64,000 bases of DNA, from NCBI GenBank assembly GCA_965199135.1, contig OZ240685.1, forward strand, positions 62,001 to 126,000, in the 5' to 3' direction. This document shows positions 36,529 through 44,689 of the stretch, one piece after another (position 1 is the first letter of the stretch; every line of letters begins with the position of its first letter). A program made the translations under genes and the position numbers. The stretch comes from EB88 sp965199135. GTDB lineage: Bacteria; Acidobacteriota; Terriglobia; Terriglobales; Acidobacteriaceae. The notes under the pieces are model-generated. The model saw only the letters and a program-made list of their open reading frames with translations, ran no database searches and was not told the origin of the DNA.

Positions 36529-36590
36529 AGCGAAGCATGCCTCAGCCAAAGCGAAGCATGCGTCAGCCTGAGCGAAGCAGAGGATCTGCA
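36529..36590. repeat. 21-bp tandem repeat merging into dispersed repeat copy B
   Basis: Units starting at 36529, 36550 and 36571 share AGCGAAGCATGC...TCAGCC with period 21; the third is cut short into AGCGAAGCAGAGGATCTGC. The last part matches the dispersed intergenic motif also found at 14634-14668. Confidence 0.55.
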
Positions 36591-36610
36591 GTCCCCCGCA
36601 AGGCGCAGCC

Positions 36611-37867
36611 CTAGTACTTCGACTTCATCGTGTACGTCACGCCGGTCGTGAACTGGAATGAGTTGCGCGTGGTGGGAGGCACAGCCGGCAGAGGATCATT
36701 CAGGTAGCTGTCGATCGTACCCAGCGTCAGCGCGATGCTCTTGTAGAACGGCAGCGTCAGCGTGTCCGTCTCGCTCGCCGAGTAGGCATGCACGTTGTTG
36801 TACGCCGGCACGTACGCCAGCTGCTGGTTGAAGACGATGCTGCGCGGCAGCTTCAGCGCGTAGGTCGCTGAAAAGGTCGAGCCGATCAACTCCTGGTTTG
36901 TTCCGGAAGCGGTCGTGATGAAGGCCTGCTTCTCGTACTGCAGGGTCCCTTTCAGGTCCAGCTGCTGGGTCTTGCGCTTGATCGCCGTCACGCCGAAGCC
37001 CAGTCCGAAGACGTCCTGCAGGTCGAGCCCCTGCGAGTAATTGTGATCAAACGCAGTCTGTGCCAGCGCGTACACCCGGTTCGACACATACTGGTCCCGC
37101 TCGGCATCGGCGTGAAAGATCGAGCTCTTGGTATATGTCGCCGCCACAAGCGCCCCGTCGCTCACATACGCCGGCTGCGTGATCTTGCCGTAGGAGCTCG
37201 AGAAATCTGCGGTGGTGCGGTTGCGGGTCGCAAGCCAGCTGACGGTCGGCACCGTGCGCTCAAGCGTGATGGCGCTCGTGTAGGTGTACTGGTTCTCTGT
37301 TCCCTGCACCAGCGTCACGCCGGCAGTGGCGCTGCCGTTCCAGCCGGCGAAGAAGTTGGGCTCCTCGCGTACCTGGCGGTCGAAGGTTCTTTCGTCCAGG
37401 ATGTACTGCGCATCCTTGACCGGGATCGCTCCCTTCGCTTCGGCGACAGACTCGCCGTGCCCAGGGTGGTCACCGCTGACGACTGGCGGCGGTGTTCCCG
37501 GGCTCACCACGATTTTGCCGTCGCTGATTGCGAGCTCTCCATGCGACGCCTGGGCGACGTAGTGACGAAGGTGCACCCCGGGCTCATTTTCAAGCACCAC
37601 AAAGCCCTCCGAGGTGTGGAGGCTCTTGATCTTGCTCCATGACACATCGATCTCGCCGAGCTCGTCGGCCTTGAAGGTGACCGTGCCGCCGACCTCACGC
37701 ACCAGTTTGCCGCTGAGAGTGTCGCCATTCTCAAACGTCAGCGTGTCATGCGGACCCTTGGAATTCGCAGCAGACCCCTTGAGAGCAGCGGGAGTAGCGG
37801 GCGGCAGACCCCAGGTGACAGCGCACAGGAGCAGGGAAACAACGGGAGACAGCGAAAGCAGACGCAT
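36611..37867 (-). CDS. DUF481 (YdiY-like) outer-membrane protein, paralog 1
   Basis: 418 residues. Signal peptide, then a small beta domain with FENGDTLSGKLVREVGGTVTF and VSWSKIKSLHT, then a barrel-like C-terminal two thirds ending YTMKSKY. This is the layout of YdiY/DUF481 proteins, which are salt-induced outer-membrane proteins of unknown function. The ATG at 37867 starts the signal peptide; its ribosome binding site is weak. A paralog (39471-40661) sits just beyond the sortase pair in the same orientation. Confidence 0.8.
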   Translation of the reverse strand: MRLLSLSPVVSLLLCAVTWGLPPATPAALKGSAANSKGPHDTLTFENGDTLSGKLVREVGGTVTFKADELGEIDVSWSKIKSLHTSEGFVVLENEPGVHLRHYVAQASHGELAISDGKIVVSPGTPPPVVSGDHPGHGESVAEAKGAIPVKDAQYILDERTFDRQVREEPNFFAGWNGSATAGVTLVQGTENQYTYTSAITLERTVPTVSWLATRNRTTADFSSSYGKITQPAYVSDGALVAATYTKSSIFHADAERDQYVSNRVYALAQTAFDHNYSQGLDLQDVFGLGFGVTAIKRKTQQLDLKGTLQYEKQAFITTASGTNQELIGSTFSATYALKLPRSIVFNQQLAYVPAYNNVHAYSASETDTLTLPFYKSIALTLGTIDSYLNDPLPAVPPTTRNSFQFTTGVTYTMKSKY

Positions 37868-38201
37868 GGAGCAGCAGTTCTCTTCAAAGCGAGGATGAGG
37901 CACTCTGTTCCAGATGGTACCCCGGGCATGCCCGACCATAGTTGTACGGAAGTTTGCAGGGCGCCCCGGATCGGGATGGAAGCTGGCATGGTCGCCTGCA
38001 GCTGTCACACACCGAAGATTCCATGCAGGACCCCGCAAGGGATAACCAATGGGTTACGGTGAACTCCATTTCTCTTCTGTTTGCAATCTTTTCGCCTGGC
38101 ACAAGGCAGCCAAGCATCTTCTCCTGTCGCCCACACAACCAACTGAGCAAGCCCCCTTGCTGTACACGAGGAGCATCGCCTTTTCCCCAGGAGAGACGTC
38201 T
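37868..38201. other. Divergent promoter region
   Basis: About 330 bases between the leftward DUF481 gene and the rightward sortase-substrate gene. No gene is supported; both promoters must lie here, but no convincing boxes are seen. Confidence 0.35.
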
Positions 38202-38903
38202 ATGTTCAAGTACTCCGTAGCAGGTTTTTTGGTGCTGGCCGCGACCGCGACGCCGGTTCTTGCCGCACCCACTACGGCCCCTGACCGTCCTCAGGCACAC
38301 TTCACCGTATCGACGTTGACTGCGGTACCGGGCAAAACGCTGCCGCCGGGCTCCTACACCATCTCTGTTCTGGATCACCTCTCCGATCGCTACATCGTGC
38401 GCGTTGCCAGCGATTCCGGCGACAGCAGCGCTGTGTTCATCGGCATTCCAAACACCCGGTTGCCGCACGTGGCTGAGGGCGAACTGCTCTGGAAGACACC
38501 TGCGAACGGAGCCACCTACATACGCGGCTGGGAGTTTCCGGGTACCCCTCTCGAGTTCGCGTACCCGAAAAATGATGCCGTCGCTGTTGCCAAGGCCAAC
38601 AACGCGCAGGTGCCAGCCATTGACCCGGAGTCCGAAGGGATGGCGACCCGGGCAAATCTGTCCCAGAACGAAATGCAGATCATCACGCTCTGGCTGCTCT
38701 CGCCGACGCGTGTGGGACCAGGCGACGCAGCCGGCATCAAGGCGGAGCGATACGCGCAGGTGGCAAGCAACGCCCACAAACCTCCAGTAGCCAGGCTGCC
38801 TCATACCGCAAGCTTCCTGCCGGCGATCTGGCTTCTGGGCACACTCTCCACCCTTTCGGCATTCGGGCTCCGGCAGCTTCGGCCAGCCAGGGCGAGACGC
38901 TAG
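38202..38903 (+). CDS. Predicted sortase substrate with LPxTA-type sorting signal
   Basis: 233 residues. A signal peptide covers residues 1-22 (ending VLAAP) and a beta-type exported domain about 30-190. The C-terminus shows a sorting signal: LPHTAS at 199-204, a hydrophobic stretch 205-224 and the basic tail RQLRPARARR. The sortase gene starts four bases downstream, which strongly suggests enzyme and substrate. The ATG at 38202 has AGGAGAG upstream. The domain itself is not recognised. In a diderm the acceptor of the transpeptidation is unknown. Confidence 0.75.
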   Translation: MFKYSVAGFLVLAATATPVLAAPTTAPDRPQAHFTVSTLTAVPGKTLPPGSYTISVLDHLSDRYIVRVASDSGDSSAVFIGIPNTRLPHVAEGELLWKTPANGATYIRGWEFPGTPLEFAYPKNDAVAVAKANNAQVPAIDPESEGMATRANLSQNEMQIITLWLLSPTRVGPGDAAGIKAERYAQVASNAHKPPVARLPHTASFLPAIWLLGTLSTLSAFGLRQLRPARARR

Positions 38904-38907
38904 GCAG

Positions 38908-39465
38908 GTGCCCCGCCTTACCCAGACTGCGGAGCGGCTCTGCTGGACGATCGCGATCCTGTGTGCTGTCTGGATCGCGTTCTCCCGGCACCAGGTCCTG
39001 GCAGCGAGAAAGGCTGCGGCGGTCGTCTCGAGCGCAGCCTCGGTACGTCCCGGTCCGGTGATTGGCCGCATGGAGATCGGAAAGCTCGGACTTTCGGTTC
39101 CGATCCTGGACGATGATGACACCGACAGCCTGCGGCAGGGGCTCGGCCACATCCCGGGCACGGCCTTCCCGGGAGGGCTCGGCACGGTCGGCCTTGCCGG
39201 TCATCGCGATACGTTTTTGCGGCCCCTGCAGCAGATCGCGCCAGCCATGGATATCACGGTGAGCCGAGGCAAAGCGCTCTACCACTACTCCGTGGACTCG
39301 ACCGAGATCGTGAAGCCCGAAGCCGTTCGCGTTCTCGACACCCAGGACACACCGGAGCTCGTCCTGGTGACCTGCTATCCCTTTCACTACATCGGCGCCG
39401 CGCCACTCCGCTTCATCGTGCATGCGCACCTGGTTTCGCTAACACCTGACCAGGCAGGCCAGTAG
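38908..39465 (+). CDS. Class D-like sortase
   Basis: 185 residues with an N-terminal membrane anchor (about 11-25) and a sortase beta-barrel. The catalytic triad is visible: His99 in GLAGHRDTF, Cys156 in LVTCYP and Arg168 in APLRFIVHA. Sortases cut at LPxT-type signals and join the new C-terminus to an amine. The GTG at 38908 lies four bases after the substrate gene, so they form one operon. A single dedicated pair without pilin genes suggests housekeeping of one surface or periplasmic protein. Gram-negative sortases of this kind are known but poorly understood. Confidence 0.88.
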   Translation: MPRLTQTAERLCWTIAILCAVWIAFSRHQVLAARKAAAVVSSAASVRPGPVIGRMEIGKLGLSVPILDDDDTDSLRQGLGHIPGTAFPGGLGTVGLAGHRDTFLRPLQQIAPAMDITVSRGKALYHYSVDSTEIVKPEAVRVLDTQDTPELVLVTCYPFHYIGAAPLRFIVHAHLVSLTPDQAGQ

Positions 39466-39470
39466 ATCAC

Positions 39471-40661
39471 CTAGTATTTCGACTTGATCACGTAGGTCGC
39501 GCCAATCGTGAACTGGAATGAATTGCGCTGGGTCGGTGGCTCGGTCACCGGCGCGTCGTTGAGGTAGCTGTCCAGTGTCCCTACCGTGAACCCGAAATTC
39601 TTGTACGCGGGAAAGGTAAGTGTATCCGTCTCGGTTGCAGAGTAGGCGCGGACGTTATTGAACGCCGGAATGTACGACAACTGCTGGTTGAAAAGGATGT
39701 TCTTGAAGAGCGTCAGGCTGTAATTCGCTGCGACCGTCGCCCCGATGAGGTTCTGATTTGCAGTCGCCGTGTTGAAGAACGCCTGCTTCTCGTACTGCGC
39801 TACGCCCTTTACATCCAGCTCCTCCCGGGGCAGCTTCAGGAGCGTGTAGCCGACACCTGCACCATAGATCTGCTGCAACTGGAGAGACTGCGAGAAATTA
39901 TGGTCGAACGACAGCTCGCCAAGATAATACAGTCGCTTTGACAGGTACTCATCGCGCTCGCCGTCGGCATGAAAGATATTGCTTTTGGTCGAGGTGGAAG
40001 CGACAAACACTGCCGGTGTCGTGATCGTCGCGGGCGTGGTGTACGAGGGTTCGGTAATCTTGCCGAAGCTCTCGTTCAGGTTGAACGTGGTGCGGTTGCG
40101 CGGGTCAAGCCAGCTGACCGTAGGCACGATCCGCTGCAGCGCGGCAGCCGCGGTCACGGTGTACTGGTTCTGCGTGGCGCTCACAACTGTCACCCCGCCG
40201 GTTGCAGATCCATTCCATGCGGCGAAGAAGCCAGGGTGGCCGAGCAGTTGCTTGTCAAGAGTCGCTTTGTCGACGATGTACGCAGCGTTGGCAACCGGGA
40301 TGGGCGCGATCTCGACTCGCGTGATCGGCGACTCCAGCTGGATGCTTCCGCCGGTCACGGTCAACAGTCCCGAGGGAACCTGCGACTCTCCAGCCTTCCT
40401 GCTAGGGACAACGCCCTTTTGAAGCACCGCAAAGCTCTGCAGGGAGTGAAGCTCCTTCACCTTGTCCCACGGGACTGTGATGTCGCCGGCAAGGTCACTA
40501 TGAAACGTCACCATGTTGCCCACTTCGCGCACAAGCTTGCCTGTCAGGTGGTCGCCATTCGTAAAGGTGATCGTATCCGGCGCAGGTTTTTCCTGGGCAA
40601 GTAACGGCGAGGCCACGACAAGCGGGCACAAGGTGAAGGCTACAGGCAGCAAGCGACGCAT
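39471..40661 (-). CDS. DUF481 (YdiY-like) outer-membrane protein, paralog 2
   Basis: 396 residues, paralog of 36611-37867. It shares TITFTNGDHLTGKLVREVG, PWDKVKELHSLQ, the barrel region (VPTVSWLDPRNRTTF against VPTVSWLATRNRTTA in the other copy) and the end YVIKSKY. The signal peptide is MRRLLPVAFTLCPLVV.... The ATG at 40661 follows GGAG. It is convergent with the sortase gene, with five bases between stops. The duplication is old. Confidence 0.8.
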   Translation of the reverse strand: MRRLLPVAFTLCPLVVASPLLAQEKPAPDTITFTNGDHLTGKLVREVGNMVTFHSDLAGDITVPWDKVKELHSLQSFAVLQKGVVPSRKAGESQVPSGLLTVTGGSIQLESPITRVEIAPIPVANAAYIVDKATLDKQLLGHPGFFAAWNGSATGGVTVVSATQNQYTVTAAAALQRIVPTVSWLDPRNRTTFNLNESFGKITEPSYTTPATITTPAVFVASTSTKSNIFHADGERDEYLSKRLYYLGELSFDHNFSQSLQLQQIYGAGVGYTLLKLPREELDVKGVAQYEKQAFFNTATANQNLIGATVAANYSLTLFKNILFNQQLSYIPAFNNVRAYSATETDTLTFPAYKNFGFTVGTLDSYLNDAPVTEPPTQRNSFQFTIGATYVIKSKY

Positions 40662-40822
40662 GCTTCGATCTCCATGATGGGTGAGTTGTGCGCGGGGTGA
40701 GCTACCGGAAGTGTACGTGAGATGATCGAAGCTTCGCAGCAACACGCGCCGTCACGCACCGATGCCGCCAACTTTGCGTCACCCTCGAAAGGCTCTGGAC
40801 GCGGGCCTTATAAACTGAAGCC

Positions 40823-41755
40823 ATGGATCAACACGCAGCAGTGCAGTGGATGGGTACGGAAGACCTCCTGGGCCTTGGCATGGAAGCCGACGCCGAGCGG
40901 CACCGGTTGCATCCGGAAGACGTGGTCACCTACGACACCGACCTGACGCTCACCCTGTCGTCCCTGCCGCTCTCGCCTACGCTCGAGGCACTGCGATCCA
41001 TCGACGGCGCAAACCTGCGCATTGCGTTGTCCCCCGGCGATAGAACCTCGCTCACAGAGATGCTGCGCATGCTCGGAGAGATCGAGGCAGCAGCGACGGG
41101 CTGCACGGTCCATGGCCTCTGCGCAACGGACATCGCCTCTCTTTCACGCGCTGCCGGCTGCGCGCCCGGTGATACCCTGCGAGCGTTGCGAGATGCAGGC
41201 CTCACCACCCTTGGCGGTGAGGATGCCCTGGTTCTCGGCCCGGAGCTTGACCGCACACTCCGCTCGCAGGTCTGCAGCACGGACGAGTGGCTTGCGATTC
41301 ATCGCACCGCGCACTCGTTGGGTCTCCGGAGCAGCGCAGGCATGACTTTTGGCGCTGGGGAAACAGCCGAGCAGCAGGTCAGCCATCTTGCGCTGCTGCG
41401 CGACCTGCAAGCGCAGACGGGTGGCTTCCTCGCATTCACGCCTCGCATCTACCGGCGAGACGCCACCACCACACGAGATCTTGAAGAAGCCACCGCGGTC
41501 GACTACCTCAAAGTCGTCGCGGTCTCCCGGCTCTTTCTCACCAACTTCACGCATATCCAGACCACGTGGAACATGCTTGGCCTCAAGGTGTTGCAGATGG
41601 CGCTGAAGTTCGGCGGCAATGATGCCGGCTCCGTGGAAGCATTCCCGCCATCATCACTGCACACCTCCGAGGAGACAGTGCGGCAGGTCATCCGTGATGC
41701 CGGCTTCCGCCCCTCGCAGCGTTCCACGGATTACTCGGCACACCTCTTCCAGTGA
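40823..41755 (+). CDS. MqnC-like protein lacking the radical-SAM cysteines
   Basis: 310 residues. It aligns along its length with dehypoxanthine futalosine cyclase (MqnC) and CofH relatives: LLGLGMEADAERHRLHPEDV at the start, STDEWLAIHRTAHSLGLRSS, QVSHLALLRDLQAQTGGFLAF, AVDYLKVVAVSRLFLTNF, and FGGNDAGSVE near the end. Right after VVTY, where true members carry CxxxCxxC for the 4Fe-4S cluster, it has DTDLTLTLSSLPLSP and no such motif anywhere. The protein is also shorter than the usual 360-380 residues. It therefore cannot do radical-SAM chemistry in the known way, and may be a repurposed or vestigial paralog. Confidence 0.75.
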   Translation: MDQHAAVQWMGTEDLLGLGMEADAERHRLHPEDVVTYDTDLTLTLSSLPLSPTLEALRSIDGANLRIALSPGDRTSLTEMLRMLGEIEAAATGCTVHGLCATDIASLSRAAGCAPGDTLRALRDAGLTTLGGEDALVLGPELDRTLRSQVCSTDEWLAIHRTAHSLGLRSSAGMTFGAGETAEQQVSHLALLRDLQAQTGGFLAFTPRIYRRDATTTRDLEEATAVDYLKVVAVSRLFLTNFTHIQTTWNMLGLKVLQMALKFGGNDAGSVEAFPPSSLHTSEETVRQVIRDAGFRPSQRSTDYSAHLFQ

Positions 41756-41814
41756 CCGGGTCCGCGTACTCTACCGTGTAGCGACCCCGTTCCTCTACAA
41801 TCGCCCAGTACTCT

Positions 41815-43482
41815 TTGACGGAGGCCGCTCAACTGCTCGCCCCTTTGCTCCATTCCTCTTCGGCGGCGCTCGCGTTTTTTGTCTCTCGCGGCATCAGCCA
41901 CTATCTTCGCTCGCATTACACCGACCCCACGTTCCAGCACCTCTATCAATGGAACTGGTTCGACGCGACGCTGCTGATCCCTTATTTCGTGGTCATGATC
42001 ATCCTCGCCTTCTATGGCGTGCACCGCTATCAGCTGGTGTGGCTGTATTACCGTCACCGTAAAAACGCCACGCGCGAGCCTGCGCAGCACTTCACCGAGC
42101 TTCCCCGCATCACCGTGCAGTTGCCGATCTTCAATGAGCAGTATGTGATCGACCGTCTCCTGCAGGCCTGCTGCGCGCTGGACTACCCGCAGAACAAGCT
42201 GCAGATTCAGCTCCTCGATGACTCCACGGATGAAACAGCGGATGTTGCGCGCGCAATGGTTGAGCGCTACCGCGCGGAAGGCCATCCGATCGAGTACATC
42301 CATCGCACGAATCGCTACGGCTACAAGGCCGGCGCGCTCGACCATGGGCTCAGCACAGCCACGGGCGAATTAGTCGCGATCTTCGATGCAGACTTTGTGC
42401 CTCCGCCTGAGTGGTTGATGCAGGTGGTGCATCACTTTGCTGAGCCTGGCGTCGGCATGGTGCAGACCCGCTGGACCCATCTCAACCGCGACTATAGCTT
42501 CCTGACGCAGGTGGAAGGCATCCTGCTTGATGGCCACTTTGTTCTCGAGCATGGTGGACGCTCGCGCTCCGGCGTCTTCTTTAACTTCAACGGTACCGCC
42601 GGTATGTGGCGGCGCTCTGCGATCGAGGAAGCCGGCGGCTGGCAACACGACACGCTTACTGAGGATACAGACCTGAGTTACCGCGCTCAGCTGAAGGGTT
42701 GGCGGTTCAAGTACCTGCAGCACGTGGAGTGCCCGGCGGAGCTGCCGATTGAGATGACCGCCTTCAAAACACAGCAGGCGCGCTGGGCCAAGGGGCTGAT
42801 CCAGACTTCGAAGAAGATACTCCCTGTGGTGTGGCGCTCCGAAGCGCCGCTTCATACCAAGATAGAATCCGTGTACCACCTTACCGCCAACCTGAGTTAT
42901 CCCCTCATGGTCGTACTCAGCGTCCTGCTCATGCCGGCAATGATCATCCGCTTCTACCAGGGCTGGCTGCAGATGCTGCTCATCGACTTTCCACTCATGA
43001 TGATGTCGACCTTCTCGATCTCATCGTTCTACCTTGTCTCGCAGAAAGAGTTGTATCCAAAGACCTGGTACAAGACCGTCATCTATTTGCCGTTTCTGAT
43101 GGCGCTCGGCATTGGGTTGACCATCACCAACACACGAGCCGTGTTGGAGGCGCTGTTCGGTATCAAGAGCTCCTTCAAACGCACCCCCAAATACCGGGTG
43201 GAGAAACGTGGTGAAAGGTCGCAGGCTGCGCTGAAGTACCGCAAGCGTCTCGGCATTGTTCCGTGGCTCGAGTTGCTGATTGGCAGCTACTTCGCACTGA
43301 CGGTCTACTACGCAATCGCCAACGAGAACTACTTCACGATCCCGTTTCTGCTGCTCTTCGTTCTTGGTTACTGGTACACCGGGCTGCTATCGCTTCTGCA
43401 GGGTCGCTTCGACCGGTGGGGCCGCAAGGAGGGCGCCAACCCTGAAGAAGCCTCGCCGAAACCGTTCCCTGTCGGGGTATAG
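41815..43482 (+). CDS. Cellulose-synthase-like GT2 glycosyltransferase
   Basis: 555 residues. An N-terminal membrane segment (about 45-65) precedes a GT2 domain at about 95-330 with QLPIFNEQYVIDRLL, LLDDSTDE, FDADFVPP, TEDTDLSYR and QQARWAKG, the D,D,D,Q-x-x-R-W set of processive enzymes. Four or so C-terminal membrane segments follow. It should polymerise or transfer hexoses across the inner membrane; the product is unknown. No BcsB-like partner is adjacent. The TTG start at 41815 is uncertain because no binding site is seen. A long bidirectional terminator follows. Confidence 0.88.
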   Translation: MTEAAQLLAPLLHSSSAALAFFVSRGISHYLRSHYTDPTFQHLYQWNWFDATLLIPYFVVMIILAFYGVHRYQLVWLYYRHRKNATREPAQHFTELPRITVQLPIFNEQYVIDRLLQACCALDYPQNKLQIQLLDDSTDETADVARAMVERYRAEGHPIEYIHRTNRYGYKAGALDHGLSTATGELVAIFDADFVPPPEWLMQVVHHFAEPGVGMVQTRWTHLNRDYSFLTQVEGILLDGHFVLEHGGRSRSGVFFNFNGTAGMWRRSAIEEAGGWQHDTLTEDTDLSYRAQLKGWRFKYLQHVECPAELPIEMTAFKTQQARWAKGLIQTSKKILPVVWRSEAPLHTKIESVYHLTANLSYPLMVVLSVLLMPAMIIRFYQGWLQMLLIDFPLMMMSTFSISSFYLVSQKELYPKTWYKTVIYLPFLMALGIGLTITNTRAVLEALFGIKSSFKRTPKYRVEKRGERSQAALKYRKRLGIVPWLELLIGSYFALTVYYAIANENYFTIPFLLLFVLGYWYTGLLSLLQGRFDRWGRKEGANPEEASPKPFPVGV

Positions 43483-43485
43483 GCA

Positions 43486-43519
43486 GAGAGAAAGGCGGCC
43501 CCGAGGCCGCCTTTCTCTC
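43486..43519. terminator. Bidirectional terminator
   Basis: The perfect 15-bp stem GAGAGAAAGGCGGCC / GGCCGCCTTTCTCTC with loop CCGA lies between the convergent GT2 and outer-membrane protein genes. Confidence 0.85.
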
Positions 43520-43532
43520 GAACAAAGCCGGG

Positions 43533-44492
43533 CTAGAAGCGTATCCCGACTGTAATCGGAATGAGTTCTTCGGTGCCCGTATGCAGCACATTGTTATTGG
43601 CGAGGTCAGCCTGCGACTCGGAGGGTGTATCAACCCACACGTAGCGGGCCTCGGCGAACAGCTTGGCCCGCGACTCCGAGCCGAATGGCTTGAACGAGAC
43701 GCCGGTGCCAAAGTTCGCACCGAGCGCATTGTCCGAGTAGCTCGCGAAGCTTTCGTTCGCGACATACACCCCGCCATAGTAGCTCTCTTCTTCCACCGGC
43801 GCGGTGAAGGCAAGCGTCTTGTGATAGTACCCACCGCCGCCGATGATGTAGCCGGCGTAAGTGTGCTTGTCGCTGTTGTAGTAATAGAACATTGGCTCCG
43901 CTGTAACACTCTGGGTGCGCACATGGCCGCCAATGTTATAGATCCCATTGGTCTCGAAGTACGCTGCATCGCCGTTGTACACCGCTGTCAAGGAGCTGCC
44001 CGGGATCTTGTTGCTGTCCCACTGGTACTCGCCAAGCAGCGTGAAGCGCTTGGTAAACGCCCAGCCTGCGCCGATCAGGATATTGCCGCCGTAGGTCTCG
44101 ACCGGATGGTTGTAGCCGTCGCCGATCCACGTTGTAAGACCACCGCTGGTGTCATTGCCCACCGGCGCGGTAAAACCGCCACCTATTTCAAATGCGAGAT
44201 GGCTCCAACGGCTGTTATCGGAATAACGATGATATCCGCCGCCGTACCCGCCGCCATATTGCGGCGCTACCGTCTTGATCGTGCCATCAGGAGCAGACGC
44301 GAGCGAGCGGCCATCAATATCCTGTCCCGCGTATGCAGACTGCGCTGTTGCGGAAGAAGAAAAGGCGACTGGTTGTAGCGTCGGTGCGGAGGTGCTCTGT
44401 GCAAGCGCCGGCAAAGCGGCCAGCGAAAAAGCTGCCGCTGCAGCGGCGAGACGCTTCGAAGAGAAGCACGATGTTGCGGAAACAGATGCCAT
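43533..44492 (-). CDS. Outer-membrane beta-barrel protein
   Basis: 319 residues. A signal peptide (MASVSATSCFSSKRLAAAAA..., ending PALAQ) is followed by a Tyr/Gly-rich stretch (QYGGGYGGGYHRY) and about 220 residues of alternating strands typical of a small barrel, ending ELIPITVGIRF with terminal Phe, the usual BAM signal. The ATG at 44492 follows GAGGG. The porin-like or adhesion role is unknown. Confidence 0.75.
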   Translation of the reverse strand: MASVSATSCFSSKRLAAAAAAFSLAALPALAQSTSAPTLQPVAFSSSATAQSAYAGQDIDGRSLASAPDGTIKTVAPQYGGGYGGGYHRYSDNSRWSHLAFEIGGGFTAPVGNDTSGGLTTWIGDGYNHPVETYGGNILIGAGWAFTKRFTLLGEYQWDSNKIPGSSLTAVYNGDAAYFETNGIYNIGGHVRTQSVTAEPMFYYYNSDKHTYAGYIIGGGGYYHKTLAFTAPVEEESYYGGVYVANESFASYSDNALGANFGTGVSFKPFGSESRAKLFAEARYVWVDTPSESQADLANNNVLHTGTEELIPITVGIRF

Positions 44493-44689
44493 GTCTAAGA
44501 CCCTCATCTACTGAGCTCGAGCTGCGTGCCACCCGGGGCCTTGGCTGTTCCCCGGCTTCTGGGCACATCATTGGTAACCCGGCTTCTAATAAATGGATGC
44601 GGTCTGGTTCACTTTTGTTTCGTTGCTGAGGGGAAACGCCGATGGGGCCGATATGATCGGCCCCACACATGCTGTGAAACTATTTGGCC

